From an uncultured Muribaculum sp. (GTDB lineage: Bacteria > Bacteroidota > Bacteroidia > Bacteroidales > Muribaculaceae): a DNA stretch of 37,350 nucleotides. The notes under the pieces are model-generated. The model searched no databases, had not been told where the DNA came from, and was given only the letters and a program-made list of their open reading frames with translations. Every line of letters starts with the position of its first letter. Position 1 is the stretch's first letter. The DNA lies in contig CAJTSK010000025.1 in the NCBI GenBank assembly GCA_910578835.1, positions 1 through 37,350 of the forward strand, read 5' to 3'. Below, piece by piece: positions 15,030 to 23,792 of the stretch. The position numbers and the translations under genes were made by a program.

Positions 15030-16067
15030 TTACAGCCATATCGGAGCAAGGTATTTGGCGAGAATGTATCCGCCGCCTATCAACCATACATCGAGGCAGA
15101 AAGCAAGCACAAACGGCTTCGCGCCGGCCTTCTTGAACTTGTCGATGCTTGTCTCGGCGCCCAGTGCCGCCATTGCCATTGTAAGCAGGAAGGTGTCGAA
15201 ATAGTTGATAGCCTCAACAAATACCGGGGGAAGAAGATTGAACGAATTAAATCCGATCACGGCAAGGAATCCTACTGCAAACCAGGGCACATTGACCTTA
15301 CCCTTTTCAGCCGATTCACCATTCTTGGAGCCACGGCGCGCCACCCAGAAGCCAAGTATAAGCAACACGGGCACGAGCAGCATCACCCTTATCATCTTCA
15401 CGATTACCGACACATTGGAGACATCCTCGCCCATCGCGTTGCCTGCGCCTACGGCGTGGGCTACCTCATGAAGTGTCGACCCGCAATATATACCCATCTC
15501 CTGAGCGTTCATGTCAAGCCATCCGGAGCGATATGCCACAGGGTAAAGAAACATTGATATGGTACCGAATATCACCACGGTAGCTACTGCGACAGCTGTC
15601 TTGTAAGGCTGGGTGCGGATAGTAGACTCAGCGCCAAGCACTGCGGCAGCACCGCATATACCGCTGCCGACCGATGTCAGGAGCGCCGTGTCACGGTCCA
15701 TCTTCAACATACGTCCTATCCAGATACCACCCAAAATAGTTACTACCACTACGATTGCGTCAACCACAATACCGGCAACACCTACATTAACGATGTCCTG
15801 GAATGTAAGACGGAAACCGTAAAGTATAATACCGAGTCGAAGAATCTTCTTTGAACAGAACTGGATACCGGGCACCCATGTCTCAGGCAGATTGTTGCGC
15901 AACGAGTTGGCATATAACATACCCAATATTATACCGATTATCATCGGGCTAAATGAGATTTCCTTCAAAAACTGCGCTTCTCCGATATAAAAAGCGGCAC
16001 ATGCAAATAATGCTATCAGCAGGATACCATGCATCATACTGATGCGTTTTTCTGAAATGTTTGGCAT
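15030..16067 (-). CDS. YeiH/UPF0324 family putative sulfate exporter
   Basis: A 345-residue polytopic inner-membrane protein with about ten hydrophobic helices. Family signatures are FSPMIIGIILGMLYANSLRN near 40-59, ILRLGIILYGFRLTFQDI near 75-92, LLTSVGSGICGAAAVLGAES near 128-147, and STLHEVAHAVGAG near 195-207. The last is the conserved HEVAHAVGAG core of this family. It ends GGGYILAKYLAPIWL. Members are annotated as putative sulfate or taurine-derived sulfonate exporters; transport activity is not proven for most. It is a single-gene unit. Its leader is long (about 230 nt) and full of hairpins, so it may be regulated at the RNA level. Confidence 0.9.
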   Translation of the reverse strand: MPNISEKRISMMHGILLIALFACAAFYIGEAQFLKEISFSPMIIGIILGMLYANSLRNNLPETWVPGIQFCSKKILRLGIILYGFRLTFQDIVNVGVAGIVVDAIVVVVTILGGIWIGRMLKMDRDTALLTSVGSGICGAAAVLGAESTIRTQPYKTAVAVATVVIFGTISMFLYPVAYRSGWLDMNAQEMGIYCGSTLHEVAHAVGAGNAMGEDVSNVSVIVKMIRVMLLVPVLLILGFWVARRGSKNGESAEKGKVNVPWFAVGFLAVIGFNSFNLLPPVFVEAINYFDTFLLTMAMAALGAETSIDKFKKAGAKPFVLAFCLDVWLIGGGYILAKYLAPIWL

Positions 16068-16140
16068 CTAAATACGAAATTAGAATTTTAGTTATTAGTT
16101 TAATTTATAGCAATCCAAATGATATAAAGGTCATGTTGTC

Positions 16141-16240
16141 GACTCTTTAACCATAGTCGCCGGTAGCTACACACCAGAAAGATGCCGGTGACTGTTAATC
16201 ACAATCAGTCAATAGAGCGTTCACCGAGTTCAAAAAACTC
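16141..16240 (-). promoter_or_regulatory. Multi-hairpin leader of the yeiH-like gene
   Basis: Written on the plus strand: AGTCGCCGG (16155-16163) can pair with CCGGTGACT (16185-16193). GACTG (16190-16194) can pair with CAGTC (16206-16210). GAGTT (16226-16230) can pair with AACTC (16236-16240). GACT at 16141-16144 competes for AGTC at 16155-16158. Several of these pairings exclude each other, as in a switch. No known riboswitch consensus was recognised. Confidence 0.4.
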
Positions 16241-16301
16241 ATGATCTCACAAATCTTGAAAACGGAAAGAAGAAATGATTGATGATTCAGATTTCCGGCG
16301 A

Positions 16302-16309
16302 CAAAAGTA
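16302..16309 (-). promoter_or_regulatory. -7 box TACTTTTG for the yeiH-like gene
   Basis: On the minus strand TACTTTTG fits TAnnTTTG and predicts transcription from about 16295, leaving a leader of about 230 nt before the ATG at 16067. The region from 16310 to 16530 shows no further feature. Confidence 0.45.
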
Positions 16310-16530
16310 AAAAAAAACATTGACATATCGCCAACTTTTTTAAATCATTGACTCTTAATCACAGATTATAGCTTTACAAGTGTGAAAACCCGGGGTGTAG
16401 CAGATGTATTTTGACAAAAATCATAAATTTTCATAGCATTTCACCGACTATCGGTAAAACTGACCACATTTTAGCCAAACATGACATCTTTTCGATACTC
16501 CCAAACGAACTATTTCCATCAATTTTAAGT

Positions 16531-16538
16531 TATATTTG
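16531..16538 (+). promoter_or_regulatory. -7 box TATATTTG for the efflux operon
   Basis: TATATTTG fits TAnnTTTG and lies 57 nt before the tolC-like ATG at 16596. The -33 box is not clear. Confidence 0.5.
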
Positions 16539-16595
16539 CATCCCGAAAATCATTGGAAAAGATTTATATAATATAACAAAACAAGGATATATATT

Positions 16596-18074
16596 ATGCG
16601 ATTATCCAGATTCAAGTCATTACTGTGTTGTTCAGTCCTCGGAGTATCCATAGCCGGGGCACAGTCGCAAGCCGACATGTCGGGCACATACTCGCTTGAC
16701 TCATGCCGTGCAATGGCGATTGCCAACAACAAACAGATGCGTATAAAAGCCGAACAAATCAAGGCTGCCGGTTATCAGAAGAAAGAAGCCTTCGCGGCTT
16801 ACCTTCCTTCAATCGATTTTGCAGGAGGATACACTTACAATCAGAAAAAGCTGTCAATATTCGACTCCGACCAGCATCTACCCATCCAGTCATTTGACGG
16901 GAAAGGATATAGCTTTGACCTCGTGACCGGACCCGACGGGATGCCGATAAAAGGTCCTAACGGAGAGTATATACCCAAAAACGTGGCATATCTTCCCAAA
17001 GATGCCATGACCTACGATATCCACAATGTGTTTTTCGGTGCGGTCACTCTCACCCAGCCCATCTACATGGGAGGAAAGATAGTGGCGATGAACAAAATCA
17101 CCAGATATGCCGAAGAGCTCGCCCGCTCGATGCAGGACAACAGTGCCGAAGACATAATATATGCCGTCGACGCAGCCTATTGGCAAGTAGTGTCGCTCAA
17201 CGCCAAGCATGAGCTTGCCACAAGCTATGTGGCTCTGCTCGACACCCTCCACAACAATGTGCAGGCGATGATAAATGAAGGTGTAGCCACCCGCAGCGAT
17301 CTCCTCACCGTCGACGTGAAGCTCAACTCGGCTAATGTCGACCTCGTGAAAGTGGAAAACGGGCTTGCCCTGTCACGCATGGCACTGGCACAGCTTTGCG
17401 GACTCCCCGTCAACTCCGACATGCACCTTGAAGATGAAAACATCGACCGTCCCGACCCTGCACCTATCGCCACCACCTACGACATGAGCGATGTCTACTC
17501 GCGCCGTCCCGACCTCCACGCGCTTGAGCTCGGCGTAAAGATTGCAGGCGAGAAAAGCAAGGTGGCATTGTCATCGATGCTTCCCAACCTCGCCCTTGTA
17601 GGCGCATACTCATTTTCCAACCCCAACATGTACGACGGCTTCAAGAAGAGCTTCAACGGAGCCTTCTCCATAGGTGCCATGCTTACGATACCTATATGGC
17701 ACTGGGGCGGAAACTACAATAAATACCGCGCGGCAAAGACCGATGTCAACATCATGAAGCTACAGCTTGAAGATGCCAAGGAAAAAATCGAACTTCAGGT
17801 GAGCCAAGCGGCTTTCAAGGCAAAAGAGGCGATGAAGACCTACGCCATGACGCAGTCCAACCTCACCAAAGCCAACGAAAACCTGCGTCAGGCTCAGCTC
17901 GGATTCAAGGAGGGAGTGTCGACCACCGACAATGTGATGGAGGCTCAGACAGCATGGCTGAAAGCCAACTCCGAAAACATCGACGCTGAAATCGATGTCA
18001 ACCTATGCCGTGTCTACCTGTCAAAGGTATTGGGCACAATGGATTATGAAACTTATTACGACACTGAAAAATAG
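16596..18074 (+). CDS. TolC-family outer-membrane efflux channel
   Basis: A 492-residue protein with a signal peptide (SLLCCSVLGVSIAGAQS) followed by the two long helical-hairpin repeats of TolC proteins. The first repeat is DSCRAMAIANNKQMRIKAEQ and onward; the second begins near PDLHALELGVKIAGEKSKVA. PIYMGGKIVA and PIWHWGGNYNKYR match the family's membrane-entry strands. It forms the outer-membrane exit duct for the exporter encoded by the next three genes, with which it is 9 nt apart and co-oriented. The gene is richer in G+C than the island to the left. A weak AAGGA precedes the ATG. No sign of damage. Confidence 0.94.
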   Translation: MRLSRFKSLLCCSVLGVSIAGAQSQADMSGTYSLDSCRAMAIANNKQMRIKAEQIKAAGYQKKEAFAAYLPSIDFAGGYTYNQKKLSIFDSDQHLPIQSFDGKGYSFDLVTGPDGMPIKGPNGEYIPKNVAYLPKDAMTYDIHNVFFGAVTLTQPIYMGGKIVAMNKITRYAEELARSMQDNSAEDIIYAVDAAYWQVVSLNAKHELATSYVALLDTLHNNVQAMINEGVATRSDLLTVDVKLNSANVDLVKVENGLALSRMALAQLCGLPVNSDMHLEDENIDRPDPAPIATTYDMSDVYSRRPDLHALELGVKIAGEKSKVALSSMLPNLALVGAYSFSNPNMYDGFKKSFNGAFSIGAMLTIPIWHWGGNYNKYRAAKTDVNIMKLQLEDAKEKIELQVSQAAFKAKEAMKTYAMTQSNLTKANENLRQAQLGFKEGVSTTDNVMEAQTAWLKANSENIDAEIDVNLCRVYLSKVLGTMDYETYYDTEK

Positions 18075-18083
18075 CATTTTGAT

Positions 18084-19109
18084 ATGGCAAACATAGATCA
18101 ATCATCAGGACAGGTAACCAGCAAAAAGGGAAATGCCCTTGTAGGCACTCTGGTAATCGTGGTAATAGCAGTCGCACTGCTTGCTCTCATCGGGTTTCTA
18201 TTTCTAAAGCCCAAGTCACAGATTGTAGAAGGACAGGCGGAGGCAACCTCCGTGCGCATATCGGGCAAGCTCCCCGGACGCGTGGTAGAGTTTTATGTAC
18301 AGGAAGGACAGACCGTAAAAGCGGGCGACACCCTTGTCCACATCCACTCCTCCGTAGCCGATGCCAAGCTATATCAGGCTGAAGCGATGAAAGAAGCGGC
18401 AGCCGCACAGAATAAGAAAATCGATGCCGGCACCCGCAAGCAGATAGTGCAGAGTGCCTATGATGTATGGCAGCAGGCTATCGCCGCCAGAAACATCGCT
18501 GAAAAGACCTACAACCGCATGGAATCGCTCTTCAAGCAGGATGTGGTGTCGGCTCAGAAGCGCGACGAGGCATATGCGGCTTACACTGCGGCAGTGTCGG
18601 GTGAAAGCGCAGCCAAGAGCCAGTATATGATGGCAAAAGAGGGCGCCCAGTCAGAAGACAAGACAAGCTCCAAGGCACTTGTCGATGCCGCCCAGGGTAG
18701 CGTGATGGAAGTGGAGGCTCTCCTTCAGGACCAGTACCTCACAGCCCCTGCCGACGGCGAGATTGACATTATCTACCCACATGAGGGCGAACTCGTGTCA
18801 CTCGGCACCCCGATTATGAATCTCGTAAAGATTTCTGACAAGTGGGTGACATTCAATGTACGTGAGGAACTTCTTAACGACCTTCCCATGGGCAAGGAAA
18901 TCGAAGTGATGATACCGGCTCTCGGTGAGAAAAAGATAAAGGCGACAGTCTACTATATCCGCGACATGGGCACATATGCCGTCTGGCGCTCAACCAAGGC
19001 GACAGGCGAGTGGGACAGCCGTACATTCCAGATCAAGGCACGCCCTACCGAAGACCTGCCCGACCTGCGCCCCGGCATGTCAGTGATTTATGACGCACCC
19101 AAGAAATAA
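18084..19109 (+). CDS. HlyD-family periplasmic adaptor (membrane fusion protein)
   Basis: A 341-residue protein with one N-terminal membrane helix near 18-38 (TLVIVVIAVALLALIGFLFL). A biotinyl-lipoyl half-motif follows near 55-85 (ISGKLPGRVVEFYVQEGQTV, then KAGDTLVHIHS), then a coiled-coil hairpin near 90-205 and the second lipoyl half near 212-240 (LTAPADGEIDIIYPHEGELV). A beta-barrel domain follows. It links the inner-membrane permeases to the TolC-like channel in a tripartite exporter. It starts 9 nt after tolC and is followed by the two permease genes. Complete. Confidence 0.94.
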   Translation: MANIDQSSGQVTSKKGNALVGTLVIVVIAVALLALIGFLFLKPKSQIVEGQAEATSVRISGKLPGRVVEFYVQEGQTVKAGDTLVHIHSSVADAKLYQAEAMKEAAAAQNKKIDAGTRKQIVQSAYDVWQQAIAARNIAEKTYNRMESLFKQDVVSAQKRDEAYAAYTAAVSGESAAKSQYMMAKEGAQSEDKTSSKALVDAAQGSVMEVEALLQDQYLTAPADGEIDIIYPHEGELVSLGTPIMNLVKISDKWVTFNVREELLNDLPMGKEIEVMIPALGEKKIKATVYYIRDMGTYAVWRSTKATGEWDSRTFQIKARPTEDLPDLRPGMSVIYDAPKK

Positions 19110-19135
19110 CCATCAACACTAAGCACGTAAAAGCC

Positions 19136-20308
19136 ATGCATTTCAACTGGTCAGCATTAAAAAACGCCATTATCGACGGGGTGAGGCAGCTTGCGAGCCG
19201 CCCCATCTACATCATCACGATGATAGGTGTGCCTCTCTTCTGCACTTTCTTCTTCCTGGATTTCATGAAAGAAGGATTGCCGCTGAAGACTCCCGCGGCG
19301 ATTGTTGACCTTGACAATACGCCTGTGTCACGCAACGTGTCGCGCAATCTTGGCGCATCGGAGCTGGTCGACCTCAAGTACCACCCGACAAGCTATGCCG
19401 AGGCGATGGACCTGCTCAAAAGCGCGAAAATATATGGATTTTTCATGATTCCGCGCAACTTTGAGGCAGATGCAAAGGCTGGAAGGGAGACCACGATTAC
19501 ATATTACTGTAACATGGCATACTTCATTCCCGGCACTTTGTCGTTCAAGACGTTCAAGCAGACGGCAGTGACAACATCAGGCTCCATCGTGATGACCACC
19601 CTCGTAGGAGCAGGCGTCAATCAGGAACTTGTAGGCACACTTATGCAGCCTGTCGTGACACAAGCCCACACAATCGGCAATCCCTGGCTCAACTATTCGA
19701 TATATCTGAGCAATTCATTTCTGCCATGCCTGCTCCAGCTCATAATATTTCAGGTGACGGCATTCTCCATTCTTCAGGAGATAAAGAGAGGCACCTCGGT
19801 ACAGTGGATTAAAGATGCCGGAGGGTCGGTGACAATAGCTTGTGCCGGCAAACTGCTCCCCCAGTTCGTCATCTTTTCGGTGACCGGACTCGCAATCCAG
19901 GGCATGATGTTCGGCTTATGGGACTTCCCCCTCAACAGCAACCCGCTCAACATGATTACAGCAATGTTGCTGCTGGTAGCCTCCAGCCAGGCTTTTGCGC
20001 TGCTTGTGGCGTGTACCATCCCCAACCTGCGCTTCTCGCTCTCCATACTCTCCCTCCTTGGTATCCTGTCATTTTCTATCGGCGGATTTTCCTTCCCGGT
20101 GGAAGACATGTACCCCGCCATCGGCATATTCTCCTATCTCATCCCTGTGCGCTACTATTTCCTCATATATGTCAACGTGGCGCTCAACGGCTATGAAATC
20201 TATTATTGCCGCTGGGACTATATCGTGATGATACTCTTCCTCCTCGCCCCCATGGGCATGCTCTGGAAGCTGAAACGCAGCAGTCTCAACCCTGTATATA
20301 TCCCTTGA
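19136..20308 (+). CDS. ABC-2 type transporter permease (first of a pair)
   Basis: A 390-residue inner-membrane protein. A helix near 22-42 (PIYIITMIGVPLFCTFFFLD) is followed by an extracytoplasmic domain of about 120 residues with AAIVDLDNTPVSRNVSRNLG. Five or six further helices make the ABC-2 membrane domain (from about 180; for example LSILSLLGILSFSIGGFSFP). The pattern is that of YbhS/YbhR-type permeases, which export drugs or lipids with an ATPase. No ATPase gene is in this operon. It starts 26 nt after the HlyD gene. Substrate unknown. Confidence 0.9.
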   Translation: MHFNWSALKNAIIDGVRQLASRPIYIITMIGVPLFCTFFFLDFMKEGLPLKTPAAIVDLDNTPVSRNVSRNLGASELVDLKYHPTSYAEAMDLLKSAKIYGFFMIPRNFEADAKAGRETTITYYCNMAYFIPGTLSFKTFKQTAVTTSGSIVMTTLVGAGVNQELVGTLMQPVVTQAHTIGNPWLNYSIYLSNSFLPCLLQLIIFQVTAFSILQEIKRGTSVQWIKDAGGSVTIACAGKLLPQFVIFSVTGLAIQGMMFGLWDFPLNSNPLNMITAMLLLVASSQAFALLVACTIPNLRFSLSILSLLGILSFSIGGFSFPVEDMYPAIGIFSYLIPVRYYFLIYVNVALNGYEIYYCRWDYIVMILFLLAPMGMLWKLKRSSLNPVYIP

Positions 20309-20320
20309 TGACGCTTGATT

Positions 20321-21538
20321 ATGAAAAAGATATTTGACAATATAAAAAGATGGTGGTCCACCCTGTTTCAAGTGTGGATAAAGGAATACAGGCTTGTATT
20401 CTCCGACCTGGGTGTCGTGCTGTTTTTCATAGCGCTCCCGCTCGCCTATCCCATCGTCTACACGCTTATATACAACCCCGAGATAGTCTACGATGTGCCG
20501 GTGGCGGTAGTCGACAATTGCCGCACGGCTGACAGCCGCGAGTTCATGCGCATGATTGATGCCTCACCCTACACCAAGGTCGCCGGATATGCCGCCAACC
20601 TGGAAGAGGCGAAGACATGGATGAAAGAGCGCAAGGTCTACGGCATACTGGAAGTGCCTCACGACTACTCCCGCCGGATAGGAAGAAACGAGCAGGCTGT
20701 CGTGCCCATATACTGCGACATGAGCCTGCTGCTACGCTACAAGAGCATCCTGCTCTCCACCACCGACGTGTCACTGCAGCTTGGAGCCGACATCCGCACA
20801 GAGAAAATCGACTACTCTCCCGCCGCACTGCTTTCTACGGCTATGGGCAGCACCGTCAACACCGAGTCATTTTTCCTCGGCGACGTCACGCAGGGATTCG
20901 CGTCATTTGTCATGATAGGTATCGTGGTGCTCATCCTGCAACAGAGCCTGATGCTCGGTGTATTGATGCTCGGAGGAGGCAGCAGCGAGCGCCGGCGCAA
21001 AAACCATGGCGTCGACCCGGAGGAAATCCATGGTCCGATGTCGGCAAGCGTACTTGGCAGAAGCATGTGCTATCTCACCATCTACGCACCCCTGACCATC
21101 TATATACTCCACTACGTGCCGGTCATGTTCAGTCTGCCCCACATAGGTAATCCGCTTGACTACCTTACCTTTATCCTCCCGCTGATTCTCGCGTCGACAT
21201 TTCTCGCACAGATGTTGCGCCCGCTCATCTCCGAGAGAGAAAGCTCATTCCTGGTATTTGTGTTCACATCGGTGCTCTTCCTGTTCCTGTCGGGACTTAC
21301 CTGGCCGCGTTCGGCAATGAGCGACGGATGGTTCATGCTCTCCAGCCTTGTTCCAGCCACATGGGGCATTGAAGGATTTATCGGCATAAACTCCAACGGG
21401 GCATCGCTTGGCACAATGTCAACCCCCTATCTCATGTTGTGGGTACTCACTGTAGCTTATTACTTTATCGCAGTGATAATAGAGAAATGGTGTAAGCGTC
21501 GCGACCTGCACCACTACAACCTCCCCTCCGTACCCTGA
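20321..21538 (+). CDS. ABC-2 type transporter permease (second of a pair)
   Basis: A 405-residue paralog of the preceding permease with the same layout. A helix lies near 24-44 (VVLFFIALPLAYPIVYTLIY), then an outer domain with PVAVVDNCRTADSREFMRMI, and five helices from about 185. It carries a cytoplasmic loop SSERRRKNHGVDPEEIHGPM near 220-240, which is longer than usual. The ATG at 20321 (MKKIFDN) is preferred over a TTG two codons earlier. It lies 12 nt downstream of the first permease and is the last gene of the operon. It probably forms a heterodimer with the first permease (inference). Confidence 0.9.
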   Translation: MKKIFDNIKRWWSTLFQVWIKEYRLVFSDLGVVLFFIALPLAYPIVYTLIYNPEIVYDVPVAVVDNCRTADSREFMRMIDASPYTKVAGYAANLEEAKTWMKERKVYGILEVPHDYSRRIGRNEQAVVPIYCDMSLLLRYKSILLSTTDVSLQLGADIRTEKIDYSPAALLSTAMGSTVNTESFFLGDVTQGFASFVMIGIVVLILQQSLMLGVLMLGGGSSERRRKNHGVDPEEIHGPMSASVLGRSMCYLTIYAPLTIYILHYVPVMFSLPHIGNPLDYLTFILPLILASTFLAQMLRPLISERESSFLVFVFTSVLFLFLSGLTWPRSAMSDGWFMLSSLVPATWGIEGFIGINSNGASLGTMSTPYLMLWVLTVAYYFIAVIIEKWCKRRDLHHYNLPSVP

Positions 21539-21562
21539 AACCGGGCAACCGAAAGAGGGAGA

Positions 21563-23665
21563 TTAGTCGAGAGGGAGGATGAAGAGGAAACGGGCGCCTT
21601 TGTCGTAGTTTTTGTCGACCATGACCCGGCCACCGAGCAGTCCGGCGATGAAGCGGCATATGTTTAGCCCGAGTCCGGTGCCGTTCTTATAGCGGCTCAG
21701 CTTAACGAAGCGGTCAAATATCACCTCTTCCTTTCCTTCAGGTATGCCTATGCCGGTGTCGGTCACCGACAATATCACCTCTTTAGCCGCGGCATCCACC
21801 TCATAGGCGAGGGTGATGGTACCGCTCTCGGTGTATTTTACAGCATTGGAAAGGAAATTGTTGAGTACCTGCTCCACACGCGCCGAGTCGGTAAACAATA
21901 CTGTATCATTATCTTGGTCACCGACAAATTTCATTGTCACACCCTGTCTCACTCTTTTTGACATGCTTGCGACACACAGCGAACAGAGCTGATTGAGCGA
22001 CACCGGCTGTCGGGAGAGCTTTATCTCGCCGTTTTCCATCAATGAGATGTCGAGCACATCGTTGACAAGCGTACGGAGCAACTCACTGTTATAACTGATA
22101 ATATCGGAATAGCGCTCAATCTCTCCACGCATGTTTTCAGGCACACAGTCGACAATCAGCTGTGAAAATCCGGTGATGGCATTAAGCGGCATGAGTATCT
22201 CATGACGCATATTCTGTATAAACTGTGTCTGGGTAAGATTAGCCTGCTCAGCCTGGTCACGCGCCTGTATAAGCTCGGTCTGCACATTAAGCAGGTTTTT
22301 CTTTTCATTCTGTAGGTTGAGTTTTGACTGCTTGAGATTGTTGGCGAGCTTGCGCGACTTACCATACATGTATCCGAGCACAATGAAGAGAACAAGAAGC
22401 AAAAGAAGCGCAATAGACACAAATATCAGCATTTTATGATGCCATTCGTGTTCGACAGCCTGCTTTTCCATCTGTAGCTGCGCTTTTGCCGCCTTCAGCT
22501 CCGACACATCGTAAAGTATCTGCAACTCCCTGTAGCGGGCAAGCGCCTCATCTTGCAGCAACGCGTCAAGCTCCTTATTGTATGCCTTCAGGGCGTAGAG
22601 CTGCGACTCCTTGTCGCCGACAGCCTCAGCCGCCTCACACATGAAGCGGTAATACTGCCGCAGGTATTGCTTGTTGCGGTCAAGCAACACCTGTTCCTTC
22701 AATATCTCCAGCGCCTCCGCATAGCTACACGTCGCCATCAGATAATAGATAGTGGCGCGCTTATTTGTCGCAAGGTCTCTTGCCACGTCGGAATTGCGTT
22801 CAGCAATCTCGTTGACCTTCTTATAGTAACTGTCAATCTCCTTGGTAGTCAACGCCGGGTAATTGCCCAGAAGACGCGTGTAACACACATATTCATTCAC
22901 ACTATAATCGCGGAAATTGCGCTTTTTATTCTTATAGGTACGCTTCAACAGCTCTATCTCCTTCAGAAGTTCCTTGTCGGCAGCCACCGACTCCTCGTAA
23001 CGCTCGTTGTAAGAATAGATTATAGCCACCTGCGTAAGATACATGTTGCGCAACGCATGGCTGCGGTCACGTGGCAGCTCGGCGATGAGACTGCCAAGTT
23101 TTTCCATGTATTCGTTGTAAAGGTCGCCCTTTGTAGTGATACCGAGACACACACATAATTCATATAGTCGCCGGATTTTAGTCTGCAGGCTCTCTCCTTC
23201 ATCGCTGCGCTCATACTGCTTTATAAGTTTTTTCATCATCTCCTGACGCTCTTCTTCTGTAGCGCGGCGATATTTATACGACAGTCGGTTTACAATTATA
23301 AACGTCAGCGTCTCTTCACGGTCGTCAGACTCCGGCAACGACTCGGCAAGGAGCTGGTAACGCTCCATGATAGAGTCGGAGCTAAGATGTATATTGGTGT
23401 TGTTTCGCAGTATATCGAGCTGCACCTCCGTGTTTCCGCAACGAGAGGCGACATCATATATAATCATGCCTATCTCGGCACGCATGCCGCGTTCCGACAG
23501 GTCATAAAGGTGGTATAGCGTAGGTATGCTGTCGGCAGGTGTTTTGGCATGGGCAAGCTCTCGCCAGAGAGAATCGCTTGTTTCCCGGATGTTTATGACA
23601 GGTGACGCCATAGTCACTCCCCCTGCCATAATCAGGAACAATAATGTGTAATAAATTCTGTGCAC
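21563..23665 (-). CDS. Sensor histidine kinase with periplasmic TPR region
   Basis: A 700-residue protein. It begins with a signal-like segment (YYTLLFLIMAGGVTMAS), then about 370 residues of TPR-like helices (for example EALEILKEQVLLDRNKQYLR), a membrane span near 410-430 (MLIFVSIALLLLLVLFIVLG) and a coiled linker. The DHp helix carries the phospho-acceptor histidine in FIQNMRHEILMPLNAITG (near 487). The ATPase domain has the N box (VLNNFLSNAVKYTESG), G1 (VTDTGIGIPEG) and G2 (GTGLGLNICRFI). There is no receiver domain and no partner response regulator in the window, so it is an orphan. The start is GTG at 23665; a later ATG would remove the signal. A promoter box lies 53 nt upstream. The gene converges with the efflux operon. 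Confidence 0.9.
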   Translation of the reverse strand: MHRIYYTLLFLIMAGGVTMASPVINIRETSDSLWRELAHAKTPADSIPTLYHLYDLSERGMRAEIGMIIYDVASRCGNTEVQLDILRNNTNIHLSSDSIMERYQLLAESLPESDDREETLTFIIVNRLSYKYRRATEEERQEMMKKLIKQYERSDEGESLQTKIRRLYELCVCLGITTKGDLYNEYMEKLGSLIAELPRDRSHALRNMYLTQVAIIYSYNERYEESVAADKELLKEIELLKRTYKNKKRNFRDYSVNEYVCYTRLLGNYPALTTKEIDSYYKKVNEIAERNSDVARDLATNKRATIYYLMATCSYAEALEILKEQVLLDRNKQYLRQYYRFMCEAAEAVGDKESQLYALKAYNKELDALLQDEALARYRELQILYDVSELKAAKAQLQMEKQAVEHEWHHKMLIFVSIALLLLLVLFIVLGYMYGKSRKLANNLKQSKLNLQNEKKNLLNVQTELIQARDQAEQANLTQTQFIQNMRHEILMPLNAITGFSQLIVDCVPENMRGEIERYSDIISYNSELLRTLVNDVLDISLMENGEIKLSRQPVSLNQLCSLCVASMSKRVRQGVTMKFVGDQDNDTVLFTDSARVEQVLNNFLSNAVKYTESGTITLAYEVDAAAKEVILSVTDTGIGIPEGKEEVIFDRFVKLSRYKNGTGLGLNICRFIAGLLGGRVMVDKNYDKGARFLFILPLD

Positions 23666-23717
23666 TTTATGATGAGGTATTAATTTTAATTGGTAGATAG
23701 GTTAATTAGACTGAATG

Positions 23718-23725
23718 CAAAGCTA
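23718..23725 (-). promoter_or_regulatory. -7 box TAGCTTTG for the histidine kinase
   Basis: On the minus strand TAGCTTTG fits TAnnTTTG and would give a leader of about 45 nt before the GTG at 23665, supporting the long start. Confidence 0.5.
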
Positions 23726-23792
23726 TCTATTATTAACGCGACATGGATACTTTATCACTGAAATTACACATAATGTTAACATAATTGTAACT

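Noticed and set aside
15000..15557. 185-codon plus-strand frame across the YeiH-like gene
   Set aside because: It opposes a complete membrane protein with the HEVAHAVGAG signature; a shadow frame.
18084..19109. RND-type efflux adaptor
   Set aside because: The following genes are ABC-2 permeases, not an RND pump, so the HlyD assignment is used.
22553..23158. 201-codon plus-strand frame across the histidine kinase
   Set aside because: It lies opposite the kinase gene, which has all motifs. The frame has the composition of a shadow (many Leu/Val/His) and no domain.
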